NCBI GenBank assembly: GCA_013400155.1
Contig: VXBM01000058.1
Coordinates: 1,735,985 to 1,799,984, forward strand
Direction: 5' to 3'
Length of the DNA: 64,000 bases
From: Helopsaltes ochotensis
Lineage: Eukaryota > Chordata > Aves > Passeriformes > Locustellidae
Both the position numbers and the translations under genes were made by a program. How positions within the stretch are numbered: the first letter of the stretch is position 1; each line of letters opens with the position of its first letter. Below the pieces are notes generated by a model. That model had not been told where the DNA came from. It did not search any database and saw only the letters and a list, made by a program, of their open reading frames with translations. Positions 26,875 through 39,991 of the stretch are shown here, piece after piece.

Positions 26875-26971
26875 ATCAGGGGCTTGATCTGTTTTCCTGC
26901 AAGTGATTGCAATATTGTTACTGACTTCAGAGATCACAGAAATTAAAGGAAAATGTAAAACATAGAGACTT

Positions 26972-27042
26972 AAAAAAAAACTCAACAAAAAAATCAAAAA
27001 AACCCAAAACCAACAACAACAACAAAAAAAAAAAACCCCAAA
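26972..27042. repeat. A-rich simple repeat with (CAA)n
   Basis: Runs of A separated by single C or CCC, including a CAACAACAACAAC block and an A12 run. It lies about 420 bp downstream (minus sense) of the coding exon's donor and explains the Phe/Cys/Trp-rich minus-strand frame there. Confidence 0.75.
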
Positions 27043-27461
27043 CCTCAGACACCAGTTAGAAAGCTTTGAAAATTTACCAGATTTAAACATCAGCTCAGGA
27101 AGAGTCTATTTTGACCTGTGACACCTGTCTTGGTCACACACAAATACATTTTTGCACAAAGTACAAACTGTTCATCTAAAAGCACTAAGAGGTGACAACC
27201 CATTTGTCACTAGATCTAAATGTCCTATTCCAAATCCCAACCTTTCTGTTGCAAATCACCTGCTCAAGATGCCACACATGTTCAAACTATGTCTACACAA
27301 TATAAACCACATGTTAGAGGCCTGACAGAGGCCAATGGTCTGTATTGCTTTTGCCAGCAAGCTGCTTAGAAATCAACTGTTCTACACATATTTACCATAT
27401 CTGAGTCCCTTGGTTTTCATTCACTCTGCCAGACCACTCATCTTTTTATCAAAATATTTAC

Positions 27462-27667
27462 CGTTTTATTGCTTCTTCTTGTTTTCGGCGTTTTTCACTC
27501 TTTTCTTTCAAGTAAGCCAGGTTTGTTTCATTCCTCATGCGATCATTCTCTCGAGCAATGTCTGATGCATTCTGTATAACCAAGCCATCATAGGCCTTCA
27601 TCCCCATATCTTCAATATACTGGAGAAAAGCGCCCAAAGTGACCTCCTCCTGATTAGAACTCATCAT
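27462..27667 (-). CDS. Coding exon (first coding exon in my model) of an unrecognised gene
   Basis: This is the only segment that looks convincingly protein-coding. Read on the minus strand it opens directly after a pyrimidine-rich acceptor (tract with CTTTCCTTTG, then CTCCTGCAAG) with ATGATGAGT, and it ends at a donor ACG|GTAAAT. The exon is 206 nt: 68 complete codons plus two bases (CG), so it leaves in phase 2 and residue 69 will be Arg whatever follows. The peptide starts MMSSNQEEVTLGAFLQYIED. It continues with MGMKAYDGLV and an Asn/Asp/Arg-rich part (IARENDRMRNET), and finishes in a strongly charged, Lys/Arg/Glu-rich helix (YLKEKSEKRRKQEEAIK). There is no signal peptide or membrane segment. 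The first half looks like a small amphipathic fold and the last 30 residues like a coiled coil or basic helix; both are predictions by eye. I do not recognise the family and assign no function. Either ATG could initiate; both have A at -3 if the exon joins the CpG-island donor at 34,968. No further exon was found in the 27 kb downstream, so the next intron is large or the remaining exons are too small to see by eye. Confidence 0.78.
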
Positions 27668-30600
27668 CTTGCAGGAGATAATGAACAAAGGAAAGCAAAG
27701 TTTCCTGCAGGTTGGAAAACACATAATACCTTAATCAGTAGGAAAATAGCTTATGGTTTATGACAGCAAGATCATGTCAGTTGTAATTAACATCTCCGTA
27801 AGAGACAGTTTTTCAGACTTTCCCATTTAAAGGATAATAAACAAAGCAATTCAGAACACAGAACAACATTACTACGGACAAAAGGAGACAAAACCAAGAG
27901 TCTCTTCTTCCAGACAACACACATCCATACAATTACACTGTTTAAATCCCAAAAATATTTCTTCCCACCCCTTCCCTTTTCCTAGTACTCATCAGTTGCA
28001 TAGACACAGCCATTCTGAATCTCAGTTTGAATTGAACTTAGAAATCTCCCATCACAGGACGTCTGGTCCCTTTTACAGTTTAGATAAGGCTGCATCAGAG
28101 CAGATTACCAGAAAAAAAAATCTGTTCTGACTACCAGACGAAGTTCCTATTCTGCAGGATATTCTAAAGTTTGGGTGAAAAGTGTTGTTCCATTTTTTGA
28201 AACAAAAAACTTAAAATCTTTCTTCAGGTTCAAAATTTAGAAAGAAATATTGTGAAATATTTTCCTGTATTTCTTAGTAATGTCATATGAGCCTATAAAC
28301 CCTGGTCATCTGTTGCCCAGTGTCTTGTTAGCTTGAAGCTCCAAGAATGGACAAGAATGCCCAGCTAAGCTGGGTCCTTCAGAACAGACCCTTGATGTCT
28401 CCAAGAATCTGTATTCCAGAGGTATAACAGACACTGGGGTTTGCAGCACCTCTAGCTAAAGCACCTTGGAGCAGACACACTTAGACCCCTGGGTCATTCC
28501 TAGGTCTGTGGCAGGCAGCCTAAAAACTCTACCCCAAAGGTTTTCCCTTCATCAACAGAACTCCTGGGAGAGCTCTGATGTATAGACACATTAGGAAATA
28601 CTACAGGACACTAAAGGCAAGGTAGAATTTCAAGAGATAGACTGTCTCTCTCTAAAGTCTGTGCTGGTTAGGACTGGATTAACCACTCATTAAACAAGTA
28701 AAATAGAAGTTTAAAAAAGTAGGACTGTTCCATTCTTTTTAAAATACTGATTATTGTAAGGTCTCTGGACAAGCATTACAAGCTTGAGAGGCACTACCTG
28801 CACACAGGCCCTGAGGGGCCCTCATCCCACAGCCAGGGAGTTGGTGCAGGAGTCACTGAGTGACTTGCTGGCAGACCTGGCAGCTGAACTCAGCTCTCTA
28901 AGGCACGTTTGCTTATTCACTGCTACAACATTCCTCCCTTCCCTGAAGAAGGATGTTGTGGCTTCCCGGAATCAGCCTCTGAACGTGCCAGCACTACAAC
29001 TAGAAAGGATCTTATTGAATAGGCAGTAAGAATTCTGTCTGCACACAGATTTTAGGGGCAGAGCTCCTGTGGAAGCAAAGACAAAATTCTTTCCCCTATT
29101 TCCTAGTATAATGTTATATTTCTAACATTTATTACATAGCTGGAGAAGTAAAATTCTGATCTAGGCTGGCACTGGTTATAAATAAATACATAAATAAATT
29201 TAAATGTTCTTAAGGATTCTAGAAGTCCAGTCTGGGCCTTCAAATCTGGGCCCTGACTCTGAAAATGCAAGGGATGAAAAGAGTAGAGAAATATATTTCT
29301 GCCCTGAATGTTTTTCCCTGGGGGAACTTTTGAAGTGACAATGGCAACAAGCGGCCAGTTTCAGGCACTGAATACCTTAAAAGCACACTGACAATTTGCC
29401 CTTTTTCTCTCATGTCTGCATATCAAAATTCTTGTGCAATGGTAACACAACTATTAAAATCATGAAGACTCGGAGGATGCAAAGGGTCTTCTCCTATTAC
29501 CTCTCCTGCTTTCCAACCTATCAACTAAGCCTGAACATGAACATAAGGCTGATGTTGAGGGTCACTGAAGTGATCTTTAAGCATTTTCAAGCATGGGTAT
29601 AAGCATCTCCCACTAATCCCTGCAGGGTAAAACCAGTGAAGGAGGTCTTAGTGCAGCCCAATGTGCCTGCATGCCATTTTACACAGCTCTGACATTGGAG
29701 CTGGCTAGAACTCTGCTGGGCTGGAATGTGCATTCAGCCATTCTATATGTTCACCATAACCAGCACACTGTCTGCACAGGAGGATGTTGGAAAGCTGACA
29801 GTGAGCTGAACAGACTCTATGAATGTTATGATTCTTCAGCAGACATCATTTTAGACTAACTTCTAACCTTGGTGATTAAAAAAAGTAAGGCCAGATATCA
29901 AAGCCCCTTCCTGAGTCTCTCTCTACAGCATGAAGGCTACAAGATTAAAACCAATGCTAACAGCGCAGACAGCGCTAACTCCCCTTTCTCTGAACTCCTC
30001 AAATGATATCTGCTTTTTGATGGTTAAAGTCTGGACCGTTTTCCCCAGTAGATGTCTATTTTATTGTGTATTCCATTTTGGACTTCTAGTAAAACCTTTT
30101 TTCTGCATATGTTGAATTAAATTCAAATAAACCTGCACAACTGAGAAATCTCACCCTAGTGACCTGAATGGCAGTATTGCCATTGATTTCTTCAGTGACC
30201 AGGGTTTGCTCCTGGAATATAATAGGAAATTTTATACTGAAGATAACTTCAACATGGTTTCAATAAATGCTGTTCTCATCCATTTTTCTCCAAGACACAA
30301 GATATGCTGTATACTGTCTTTTGTGACTATACTGCATTTCTTCTCCTCATATTTTCCTTTCTTTTTGGAGGTCAGAAATGAGCTAACAATTAAGGATATG
30401 GCTAATCTCCTTGTATTATAATGTTTATTTTTTTAAGCAGGAGGATGAAGTCATTCCAGTTGCAAAAAGAATTAAATAAAAAGGCCTTATTCTGCTCCAT
30501 GAACTAAGGAGAGACTTTATATTCTGGTTTAGTTTTTTATTACTAAATTCATGCAAAAAGTTACTACATACTAAATAGATCAAGATCTGTTCTTTGTCCT

Positions 30601-33600
30601 AACTGGGGCCCAATCCCACAGCAGTACTGAGCAACACTAGCTACTGAACTCCTCCTGTTACTGTCGATCCTTGCATGCTTGTGACATGAAATTCAGTTTG
30701 GGGTACTCCTGGGGGTAGCTGGGAACACAGATATTTCAGAACCTTGAACCTGCTCTTATGGCACTGACTCCAAAAATCCTCTGTGCAAGCAGCAAGCATT
30801 TTTTCATTCAAATCCCTTGTACCTCCCATGTATGTGGTATTTTACTACATTTACTAATAGTGTACAGTTGTATACTAGTAGTAGCATATGTATGTAGTTG
30901 TATGCCATACTTAAACAGGGATTAAAAATGCAAACAGCAGGTTCAAAAAGTTTAATTAATTACTGTAAAGATTTTTAAAGTCTTAGTATTCCTTGGGCAG
31001 TACATTAGGACCAATTTTACTTACAGGTATTAATGCCACTCCAGAGAATATGTTACTTTAGTAAATGTGCTCAATAGCTGCAACAGGCTGCAATCAACAC
31101 ATGGCAGTGCCTGCCTGTCCCCCTCCTTGGAAAATGGCTGGACAGCACTGATCAGCTTTTGAGCAAAGGTTCTGGTGACTGGTAAACTCAGGCAGTGTGC
31201 AATTCCTAGCCATGTGCCAGGGCAGATACAGGCAAAGGCAAGGATTCTGTTTGAGTACATTCATATTTGATAAAAACTGTGCAAATGCAAATTGCTAAAT
31301 AAGTCATGTAAGGTGAGGCCCCACGATCCTGGTATTCCTGACATACACACTGTGGTCAGGGATTTTGTTAGCCAGTAACAAGGACTATGCAGAGTTACCC
31401 ATGTATTTGTAATTAAGTTGGTTTCAGTGCATTTTGTTTTCTGAAATCAAGCAGTCCTTGGAAAATTATAACTGGGAGTTGCACCACTTGAGAAATTTAG
31501 ACACTCCTTATTTTTCCCCTCCTCATTGTGAAGGAACAAAAGGAGACAGCAGCGCAGAGGAACAGCCTTGGAGTTTAGCCATTGAAGCCAACATACTGAG
31601 AAGTCAAACAAAAATTTTTGGAGGAACTTGGTTCTGAGTGTTCACTGAACACGAACATCTTTGAAAATCCATCTGAGCACAAGGACACAAAAGAGTTCTC
31701 CATCATGTACACTTTGCTTCTTAAAGACTAACACTCTGTGAAACCTCACTGAGAAAAAGCCACAATCACACCCATCCTGCCCACTGACACCTGCCCCTCC
31801 AGGCACCCCCAGATCCGAGGGACCCTGGCAGAGAAGCATAGAGAGGCTTGCACTGCTATGGCTCATGCATTCAGCTGTCAGCATGGGAGGAGTAAAGCAA
31901 GAAAGATTTTTTTTCCTTCCCTGCCAATGCATCTGGTTTACTGGCAAGGGCAAGCAGTCCCCTTCCTGGTTTGCCTAGAAATATTTACATAACTAAATTC
32001 AAGATCATTGTATTGATTCAGATACAATTTCTGTGAGAGCAGAGTGCATTGTGTTTCACAGGACAGTTGCACACCTTACTTCTAATATAATCCTTTGCTC
32101 TGATGCCACATATACAGCATTTTTGATCGACCTCTTTTTCATATGATCAGTGTGCAAAAATATTGATTTCAGAATATGAGTAATCAACTGAATATCACAG
32201 TATCCAAGCAGTGCTACACGTGAAGATTCAGACATGCCATTCTCTCTCTTATTCACATCAGGATCCCCAAAATATCAGTTGCTTTTCAGCTTGCTTGACA
32301 GCCATAAGCTGCAGCTGTGCTGCATTGAAAATTGGCAATGCTGACATTAAACTGAAGGAGCTTTTTGAAGTAATGACAAAGGCACTGATTGCCTTCTTCC
32401 AAACCAGAGGGATTTTTTTAAAATTTTAACATAGGAAAAGAGACCATGGAAAAACAAGTGTGGGGTTGCCCAAAGTCCTGAGTCCAATCTCAAATTTCTA
32501 AAGGCCTATTGCACATTTCTTCAGTACTCCCTCCCAAACACTGCCTCTTCTCTTTGAAAGAACATCTGCTTTCTCATTACCTTTTAACTCCCTCCACTAA
32601 ATTCATTATATCAGAAGGATTCTGCACAAACAGGGATGATAACCAGCTATTCAACCCTTGAGGCTGGGCCGCTGTATTCTAGCTTCTCGCAAGAATAAAA
32701 GCAGACAGGCCAGCCGTATCCAATTTTCACAAACTGCTGACCACAGCAGCACTAATAAAGACCTAATGGTATTGGGTGTACAAAAATACTTTCACTGCAA
32801 TCAAGAAAAATTTAATGAGGGAAAACTCTACTAGAGACTACTTTCCAGAACTCTGTTTTCTATCATAAATGTACCTTATATCAAGTGATATTTGAAATAT
32901 CCAAACAGGTAAATGTGATGAGACAAATTGCTAAGACATGCCTTTTAAAGTTGCATTCCCTGCTCATTCTTAACAATAAAATGACATTTCTGTTCCCACA
33001 TACAATGATGCCAGAAATTATAATGTCAAAGAGGAAAGATCTTCTGAAATCGACTGCAACTTTCCTTCTACATATCATTTGACAACTATATATGCAGATA
33101 TTTAAAGAAAAAGAACCAAGGAATCACTACTGTCATTTGGAAGTACAATATATACTTTATATTCTGGCTGAGATTACAGATAATATACCTGGTGCTCATT
33201 ATATTACACAGCATGAGCTCAGCACCTGGGTGAAATCACTAAAGCTGAGTAGTGCTGAGCCCTTCACTTAAAGAGGTTAAAAGTGTCTCCTTCAGTAGAC
33301 TGAAATTGCTACTGCATGTGTTTAAAGGAATAGTCAATTTTTACAGATGTCCTACCCTTCAGAGGGGAATGCTGTGTTCCCTGTAGTTTTAAGAACTAGA
33401 AAAATACTCTGGGCCTTGAATTTTGGCCCCTTCACAGGTGTCTTTTGAAAAGGAGAAAGGTCTTTGCTAAAAATTACTCCTCTACGACTCCAGGATGTAA
33501 AAAGCTCGTGTTTACTTTGCAATACAGCAACACTTTTATCACTTTTATTCCCAGAGGAAAATAAGGGTTCCTCCTAACTGCATGGATGCTGGACAATTAC

Positions 33601-34967
33601 AAACCTAGATTCAGAACGGCCAGCACTTAAGTGCAATTATGACTTTTTATCATCCCATTATTAAGCAGACAACTTAAAAATAACAAGAAATAAAACCACA
33701 CAACAAGCAGACATATACATGCATTCTCTATGCCAATAGGAGTGCATTTGGATTCAGAAGAAATCATGAGCTTCTTGTTGATGGACTTATTTTTTTCCTC
33801 CTCTTTAAGAAAATGAAATGGAGATTACACTACCACCAGCATCATGTTAAGATGCTGTAAAATATTAATGGTGCAGTGGGTCTGATAAGTGACTATCATA
33901 GATGTTAGAAACTATTTCAATTAATTCATCAGAAAATGTAAAAGAATGGTTTTAATTATTTAACAGTGCTTTTTACAAGCAAAAATAAAATCAGCTGCCA
34001 AACATCTTTATTACAAGCACAATCAACATGTGAAGCACACAAAAGCAGTCAAATAGACTTCAGCTTTTAGTTTAGCAATGGCTTGATTAATACCTTCTAA
34101 AAATACATGCAACCTCGTCACTATGCATTCTGACAACTCATGATCTCATTTTGCAATGTTATTTTTTTCATTCTAATTCACACCATATTTTATTAGCATG
34201 CTCATGTGATGTATTAACATAGATACGTACCAAAATTCAAGTCCACGGGGACTGCTAAGTGCAATAATCAAAGGTGACTTTTGCCTGTAAAAGCCCTTTC
34301 CTGTGGTTATCTCAGTGCAGTCGGAAGGGATATTTCAGCACCATAAGAAACAGATTTTCAGTTAGGCTCAGTTTTTTCTTCAGTTAAAGTGCATTAAATC
34401 TTGTTGGCAGAATTGCCCAGATTGTAGAATTCGACATCACTATCAGTCAATGTGTTATGTTACAGGTCTTCTTAACATATGATTAAAATGGCATGGAAAG
34501 TTTGGCTTTAAAAAGGAAGTGGAAAGAAAAGACAGGTGCTTGCTTCTTTAAATCCACATTCAGAGAGGAGAGGGTACGGATAATGGGAGGGTATAAACAA
34601 CACCCCACGCCGATGTCCAGCAGAGAAGAAACCGGATGATTTTTACCCACTTTACAACACAGACGATTACAGCACCATCATATGAACTAACACAGAGATT
34701 TCTAAGGTGCCTCATTTGAATATGTTCTGTGGAGACAAAAAGAAAGGAATATAAGGAACAGCAAATATCCTATCCAAATGGCTTCTTGCAGCAGGAAAGA
34801 TGCTTGCTCGCTCATTGCCACTTACAGAAGGTCTGAAACAGTCCGGCTCGTGGCATCGTCTCTGTCTCTCCCCCGTGACTACAGGCAGGCTTGCTCTCTC
34901 CGGCTGCCCGGGTCCGTGGATGCTGCTGTTGATTAATCAGGGATTCTCAAACAAAGAGCAAGCCTAC
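27668..34967 (-). other. Presumed intron 1
   Basis: A 7.3-kb span between the acceptor (CTCCTGCAAG, AG at 27,669-27,668) and the donor in the CpG island (GT at 34,967-34,966). AT-rich, with no recognisable exon, RNA gene or mobile element. A second possible acceptor, CCAACCTGCAG, lies about 45 bp further upstream and would lengthen the exon. Confidence 0.45.
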
Positions 34968-35180
34968 CTTCGGGTGCCAGCAGGACTGTGGGGCTCCTCT
35001 CCCGCTGCAATCCGGCTGCAACCAGCATCCCAGCACCTCGGACAGCTCCGCCGCGCCGGGCCCATGGACGCGCGGCACGCCGGGGCAGGGGCGCGCCGGG
35101 AGCCGCGGCGCTGCTGGCTCCGAGCCTCGGGCGCCGGCACAGCCTCCTAGCTAGGCAACAGTCTCGCCCTTATCGCCACT
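34840..35180. promoter_or_regulatory. CpG island, likely promoter of the minus-strand gene
   Basis: CpG is scarce in the surrounding AT-rich DNA but dense here, especially 35,040-35,140, where short CG-rich words follow one another. There is no obvious TATA box, as is usual for CpG-island promoters. A minus-strand donor lies inside it at 34,968, and the coding exon sits 7.3 kb away in the matching direction. The distal edge is followed by a G10 run at 35,215-35,224. Orientation is inferred from the donor and the downstream exon. A bidirectional or plus-strand transcript cannot be excluded. Confidence 0.6.
34968..35160 (-). other. Putative non-coding first exon within CpG island
   Basis: On the minus strand the GC-rich sequence ends at a good donor, CCGAAG|GTAGGC (last exon base 34,968). 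Joined to the coding exon at 27,667 it would remove a 7,300-bp intron. The frame that enters MMSSNQEE is open back through this exon to an in-frame TAG at 35,153-35,151 and contains no ATG, so this segment would be 5' untranslated. Two other ATGs are present, at 35,065-35,063 and 35,028-35,026. After splicing, the first reads about 33 codons and stops at a TGA overlapping the main ATG. The second stops a few codons inside the coding exon in another frame. The upper boundary (transcription start) is not visible; 35,160 is only where I stopped reading. The whole exon is inferred from a donor motif, base composition and frame logic. Confidence 0.4.
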
Positions 35181-35214
35181 GCACTGAAGTCTGATTAGCA
35201 AATAATCCAGTGGA

Positions 35215-35224
35215 GGGGGGGGGG
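35215..35224. repeat. G10 run beside the CpG island
   Basis: Ten G follow TGGA about 35 bp beyond the island edge. On the minus strand this is a C-run upstream of the putative promoter; it could bind Sp/KLF-type factors or simply be low complexity. Confidence 0.8.
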
Positions 35225-36925
35225 AATCTGCATGAGCAGCACTGTACATCACATGGAGTCTATAGGTAGGAAGGAATATGAAACAACGCCCTTTCCCCCT
35301 CCTTCTCCCTTCCCCAAAAAAAGAGAAATTGCTCTTCCACGGAGAATGTGTAAGTTAACCTTTAGCCCATATTATGGCTCAAGGAAATGAGTAGCCACTT
35401 AAAAGCAACACCTAAGCCTTAGGTTGATACCTCATATTGATGTATCTTTTGCACTCACCCTCACTGAAAAGCAGTGCAAGGCACACAATTACTGCTGACG
35501 CAGATGAGAATGCTGCTTGGGGAAGGAGGGGAGGAGCTTCTCAGCCCATCAAAACAACCTCCCACCACCTGCTCCCATTGCACGAGAACAAAACTACGCA
35601 GCTCGGACAGACTGAGCGTGACATTTATGCCGTTTTCCTTATATTGACATACACACTCTGGAAAGCATTCTGTTTGAAAAGCATTCGGGGTGAAACTACA
35701 CAGTTTTGTGCTCATCCAGAATTTATGTAATGGTTTGGAAGAAAACATTTCCTTTCTTCTGAACTGGATCAATCTGTGTTATAGCTCCTCCCTGCAGAGT
35801 ATGTGCAGTTTTGCTTTCTCTCCCCCAAACCTGCAGCCTGGACACAAAGCAAAAGCGTTCACTCCCTGCGCCAAAGCCAGGGAAAGGAGCGATGGCTGAA
35901 TGTGCACAGATTGCATTACTCCATTGTCAAATGACATTTCATTCTTTCTTCTTTCCTAAGTTACAGACATATTTTTCTCTAGCATAAATCTTGATTCTGA
36001 TGTTAAAGTAACAGTTGAATTTATTCCTAAAACTAGTAACAGAAATTACTGTTCTCATGGAATGAGATCCTTTCAAAGTAGTGCACATTCACATGAAATC
36101 TGTGCTGGTACACAAATAAGACCTCACCTGCAGAGCACAGGAGAACTTCTTGCAGATTTACTACCCCAAACTGGAATATCAACATTATACCACATTCAAT
36201 GGCTCTCAAGATAGCCAGCTAGACACATTGAAAAACACAGTGACCACCTTCATGCATTGGAACCAGAGCCTGAAGAAAGCCTGGTGCTAAAACTCTCTCT
36301 CATATTCACTGGTAATTCATTTCATGCTCACTGTAATAGTGCACATCCCAGCACACCTCTTGCAACCCTGTGAAAGAGGGCAGTGACTTTTTCTCATGAC
36401 ATCTTCAGGAGACCATTTCAAAAGGCTGTTTTAAGAAGGGTTACAAAGCCAGAAGAACAGGGTTTGAAGATATGGAGGACTTTTCTTTGTGTTAAGGAAA
36501 AAGGTCTGGAAGGGAAGTACCTACAGTGTAGAACTGGAGGTGGTCCTGTGAAGGGAGTGCCTGCCCTAGCCCAGAGGCTAGCTCCCAGCTCTGCTTCTGA
36601 TTTTTTCCTTCCTTGAAGGAAAAAAAAAATAAAAAGCAGCCTTAAAAGCAGCTGTGACCATATGATAATAGAGAAACTTTTAAATTTTCATCAGCTGGAG
36701 ATTCCTGTCACATAATAGCTTCTTATTCCGAATACTTTTCCAGAACTAAAGATCTTCTCTATCTCTGCTCTAAGTCATGCACTGAAAAGAGAAATTGCAC
36801 AGTCAAACTTCTTTCCAAGTTACTTTATCAAGGATATCACTGTAAAGTCACTACAATTTCATAAGCAACTTGAAAAACTACTAATCATGATCTCAAAGTG
36901 TGAAACACTTGCCTATATCTTCACC

Positions 36926-36960
36926 ACATCCAGTAACTGAATTCATCCCAGTAACTGAAT
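36926..36960. repeat. Short tandem duplication
   Basis: A unit of 17-18 bp occurs twice in a row (ATCCAGTAACTGAATTC, then ATCCCAGTAACTGAATTC), differing by one inserted C. It looks like a replication-slippage duplication. Confidence 0.75.
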
Positions 36961-39952
36961 TCCCTCAGACACAATCCTTTCCCTGACTACCTATGTTATT
37001 GCAGCTTTTGGCAGTTTCCACATCTTCTCATTCTTGCACCAGGGCTCCTGGGAATCATGTGTCCATCAGCTGTGGAAGGAAATGTCTGTTTTTTCCCCCA
37101 GTAGGACTGTGGGAAGGGTACTGGACTTATGACCTCTGCAAGGCTGGAAGTTCCATTCCTGGTTACTGCACACCAAAGCTTCTAATTTAGTTCACAATCC
37201 AGGAAAAAACACCCACAGAATTGAACATGGAACTTCCTGCATCAATGACAGAAGGGCTAGATCAAAGTTCAGGTAAGGTGTTTTTTTTGTTGTTGTTTTT
37301 TCCACAGGTTTCTAGTGAACTGTGCTATTCACCTTTAACAACTTTAATGACAACTCTAATGAATCCACAAATGGCTTTCATTCCTTGGTTATTTAAGAAG
37401 CCTAATCAGCACAAATATATGCACCTCCACCAGTTATTACCTGTGTTCTCATGCTGCAGAGGCCAACCCCTGCCTTCCTGGCTTCCAAACAGCCAGCAGT
37501 GGAGAGCCATGAATTGTTCACAGTAGCTGCCAATCCTCTCTCCCTATCTGCTTTGCTCCACATCCTTCCCAGAGTTTACAACCACTCAATTCCAGCAGAT
37601 GTAAATTCTTGCATTTGCTTTGAAGTTCAGAAGAACATGTGCAAAGCTTCATTACAAACCTGAAAGATTAACCCATTCGATTTCTGTATGTACGTGCTCA
37701 CACATATATATTACAAATGTACATACAGAGAGAGAGATGTGGCTTGACCTGTGGTTGACATTTGCAAACCAAGAAAAGAGAATATGAACAACATGCTGTG
37801 GAACTGCTCAAAATAGTTGTGGGATACCCCAGTCTCTGCCTGGCAGAGGACTGGAGCATAGAGTATATTATGAAGAGACAGTAAACCTCTGCAGGAGGCT
37901 CCTTTGTCCGGGGCATCACAAGTCCTTTCAGCCTCAGTGACAGGTTGAGGATTTGCAAGGCCTGAAGAATGCAAGCAGTACAGAGACAAAGAGCTTTCAA
38001 GAGAAAGACAACACTCATTCAAGATGCTAACAGACCACTTAGTGACTGAGAAAGAATGTCTGCCTGTCCCTGACGTAAGGGAAGCTTGAGGACAAATGGA
38101 TTAGAGTCAGTGCCAGTGACTCAGTCTCTGCTTGACTGGTGAATGGAGGAGGAAGGCTCTCCAAAAAAAATAATCCCATGTTTCCAGGCCTGAACCTGGT
38201 AACACTCGAGTTGATACAGAGACTGTTAGGTATTTACATTTATGAGGGTCAAAAAGGACCCTTTGTTGAAACCCAAGGTTTCTTGTCTTTGAATGCACCT
38301 CCTCTAGGTCACCTGAAGCTTCTCCAGAGAAGGAAGTTCCATGACAGATTTCTATATCTGACCAACAGACCATAGATGAAGAGGTCTAGGAATAGACAGT
38401 CCACAAGTTCTAAAAAAAAATGAAATAAAAACCAGAAACAGAGGACTTAAACCTAGAAATTCCTGACACCAAACCTAGGGGACCATGATAGGAATATACA
38501 TCCCTGTACTCAAACCCTACATCCCAATGAATAGGAAGAGAGAGGCTATTGAACAAGACCTGTCCGACCTCATCCAATCGAATGAGACAGGGCTCCTACC
38601 AGTCAGGTTTTGCCAAGACCAAAGGCTGACCAAGCCAGAATCATCACAGCAGAAGCTGGGCATTGCCAGTTTACCCACACTTACAAATACGACGCCATCA
38701 AGGTGCTGGCTTTGGTTGTTCAACAAATTCTTTGGCTAAGCTAAGCTAAACTTGATTTTATTCTTTCTCCTTTACAGTACCTCCTTAGCTTCAATTTCTT
38801 TTCCCTGTCTCGTGTGCACTTGGTCCTGACTCTTAGGTTTTATTACTGCTAGTCTGCAGTTGCTCTAACCACTTCATGCCCTTTTAACTATGGATTCCTT
38901 GCCTGACCCTGGGTCATATCTCTTAACCCAGGCTTTGCTGCTATCCTTGACTTTTCCAGCAGTGACCTTTAGCTTTTCTTACTTCCAACACCCAGCATCA
39001 GGTTCTAATCAGTCCCAACTATTAAGTGTCTTCATTTCCCAATAAAATCAGTTTCCTTACAGTTACCATCGTGCCCATGTTCGAGACAAGAGAAAATTTC
39101 AGTGACAGTCTTGCCTACGTTTCATTCTAAGTCTCAGTTTGGCAAGTACTGTGATGGACCTTTAGCACCAATTGAAAAGAGCTTCTTAGGTTTTTATTAG
39201 GATTTAAACCTGAGTCAATAGATATTTTTGAATAGAAGTGAGTTAATTTGAGGCAAATGCATAGAAAAAAACCTACATCCATACCCAAACACAGTGCTCA
39301 CCTTAACTTTGACCTTAACCAACCATCTCTCTTGTTTGTTCATACTCTCAGTACCCACCTACCATCATGGTAAGCAAAGGGAAAACTTAAAGTTCTATTT
39401 GCAATTAATTTTCAACCTGACATGCTGAAATATAAATTGAGCCTTCAAGGCCGCTTTTCCCAAATTATTTCATTCCATGCCCCAAGATAAGCTTTAACAT
39501 TCATGCTTTTCCCCCTCAAGCATTCTTATAAACCCTTGAAGTTCTGCAGTTGCTCCCTCTCCCATCCTTTTGCCCCTCCCTCACTCCTCACACACACACT
39601 GCCATGACCAGTAAAACTACTCACACGATGAGAGTGAAGGAAGCTCTCAGTTCTCCATCTTGGCATTTGTTTCAGCTATTTCACATCCCCCTGTAGCATT
39701 CTTTCACTTCCCTGGAGCACACTAGCTCTATCCCTCCCAGCAACAGACTACCCACCACTGTCACGCACATTTCTCTCTTCAGTGTTCTGAAGAGGATTCT
39801 TCTAAAGGTAAAACAGTAGAGGGGTCCCTACTCATGTAAAAAGCCAATTAAAGTTAAATGCTTAACTGCCATCTGTGCCTTTAAGAAAAATCTCTTAATT
39901 TTCCCCAGTGATCAGTTTGTTTCTCATGGGACCAATTTCACTGTTATTGCTT

Positions 39953-39991
39953 AGGCAAAATTCCCATTGAAGTCCACAGGGAACTTTGCCT
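39953..39991. repeat. Hairpin-forming old interspersed repeat
   Basis: Two 13-bp arms, AGGCAAAATTCCC and GGGAACTTTGCCT, pair with one mismatch around a 13-bp loop containing ATTGAAGTCCACA. The words are typical of an old palindromic interspersed repeat found in many birds and reptiles (cores like CCCATTGAAGTCAATGGGA). I recall the family but not its database name, and give none. Confidence 0.4.

Larger units (their letters stand above)
17456..27461. other. Non-coding, presumed intron 2
   Basis: No second coding exon of the minus-strand gene was found between the gap and the exon donor at 27,461. Minus-strand frames such as 23,165-23,359 and 21,800-22,108 have neither splice context nor protein-like composition. 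Simple repeats are listed separately. Confidence 0.55.

Noticed and set aside
26833..27090. Minus-strand frame with a hydrophobic stretch
   Set aside because: The hydrophobic part is the A-rich/(CAA)n simple repeat read in reverse.
38100..39060. Possible transposon or retroviral remnant with several overlapping frames
   Set aside because: No recognisable protein motif, terminal repeat or match to the LTR family elsewhere in the window.
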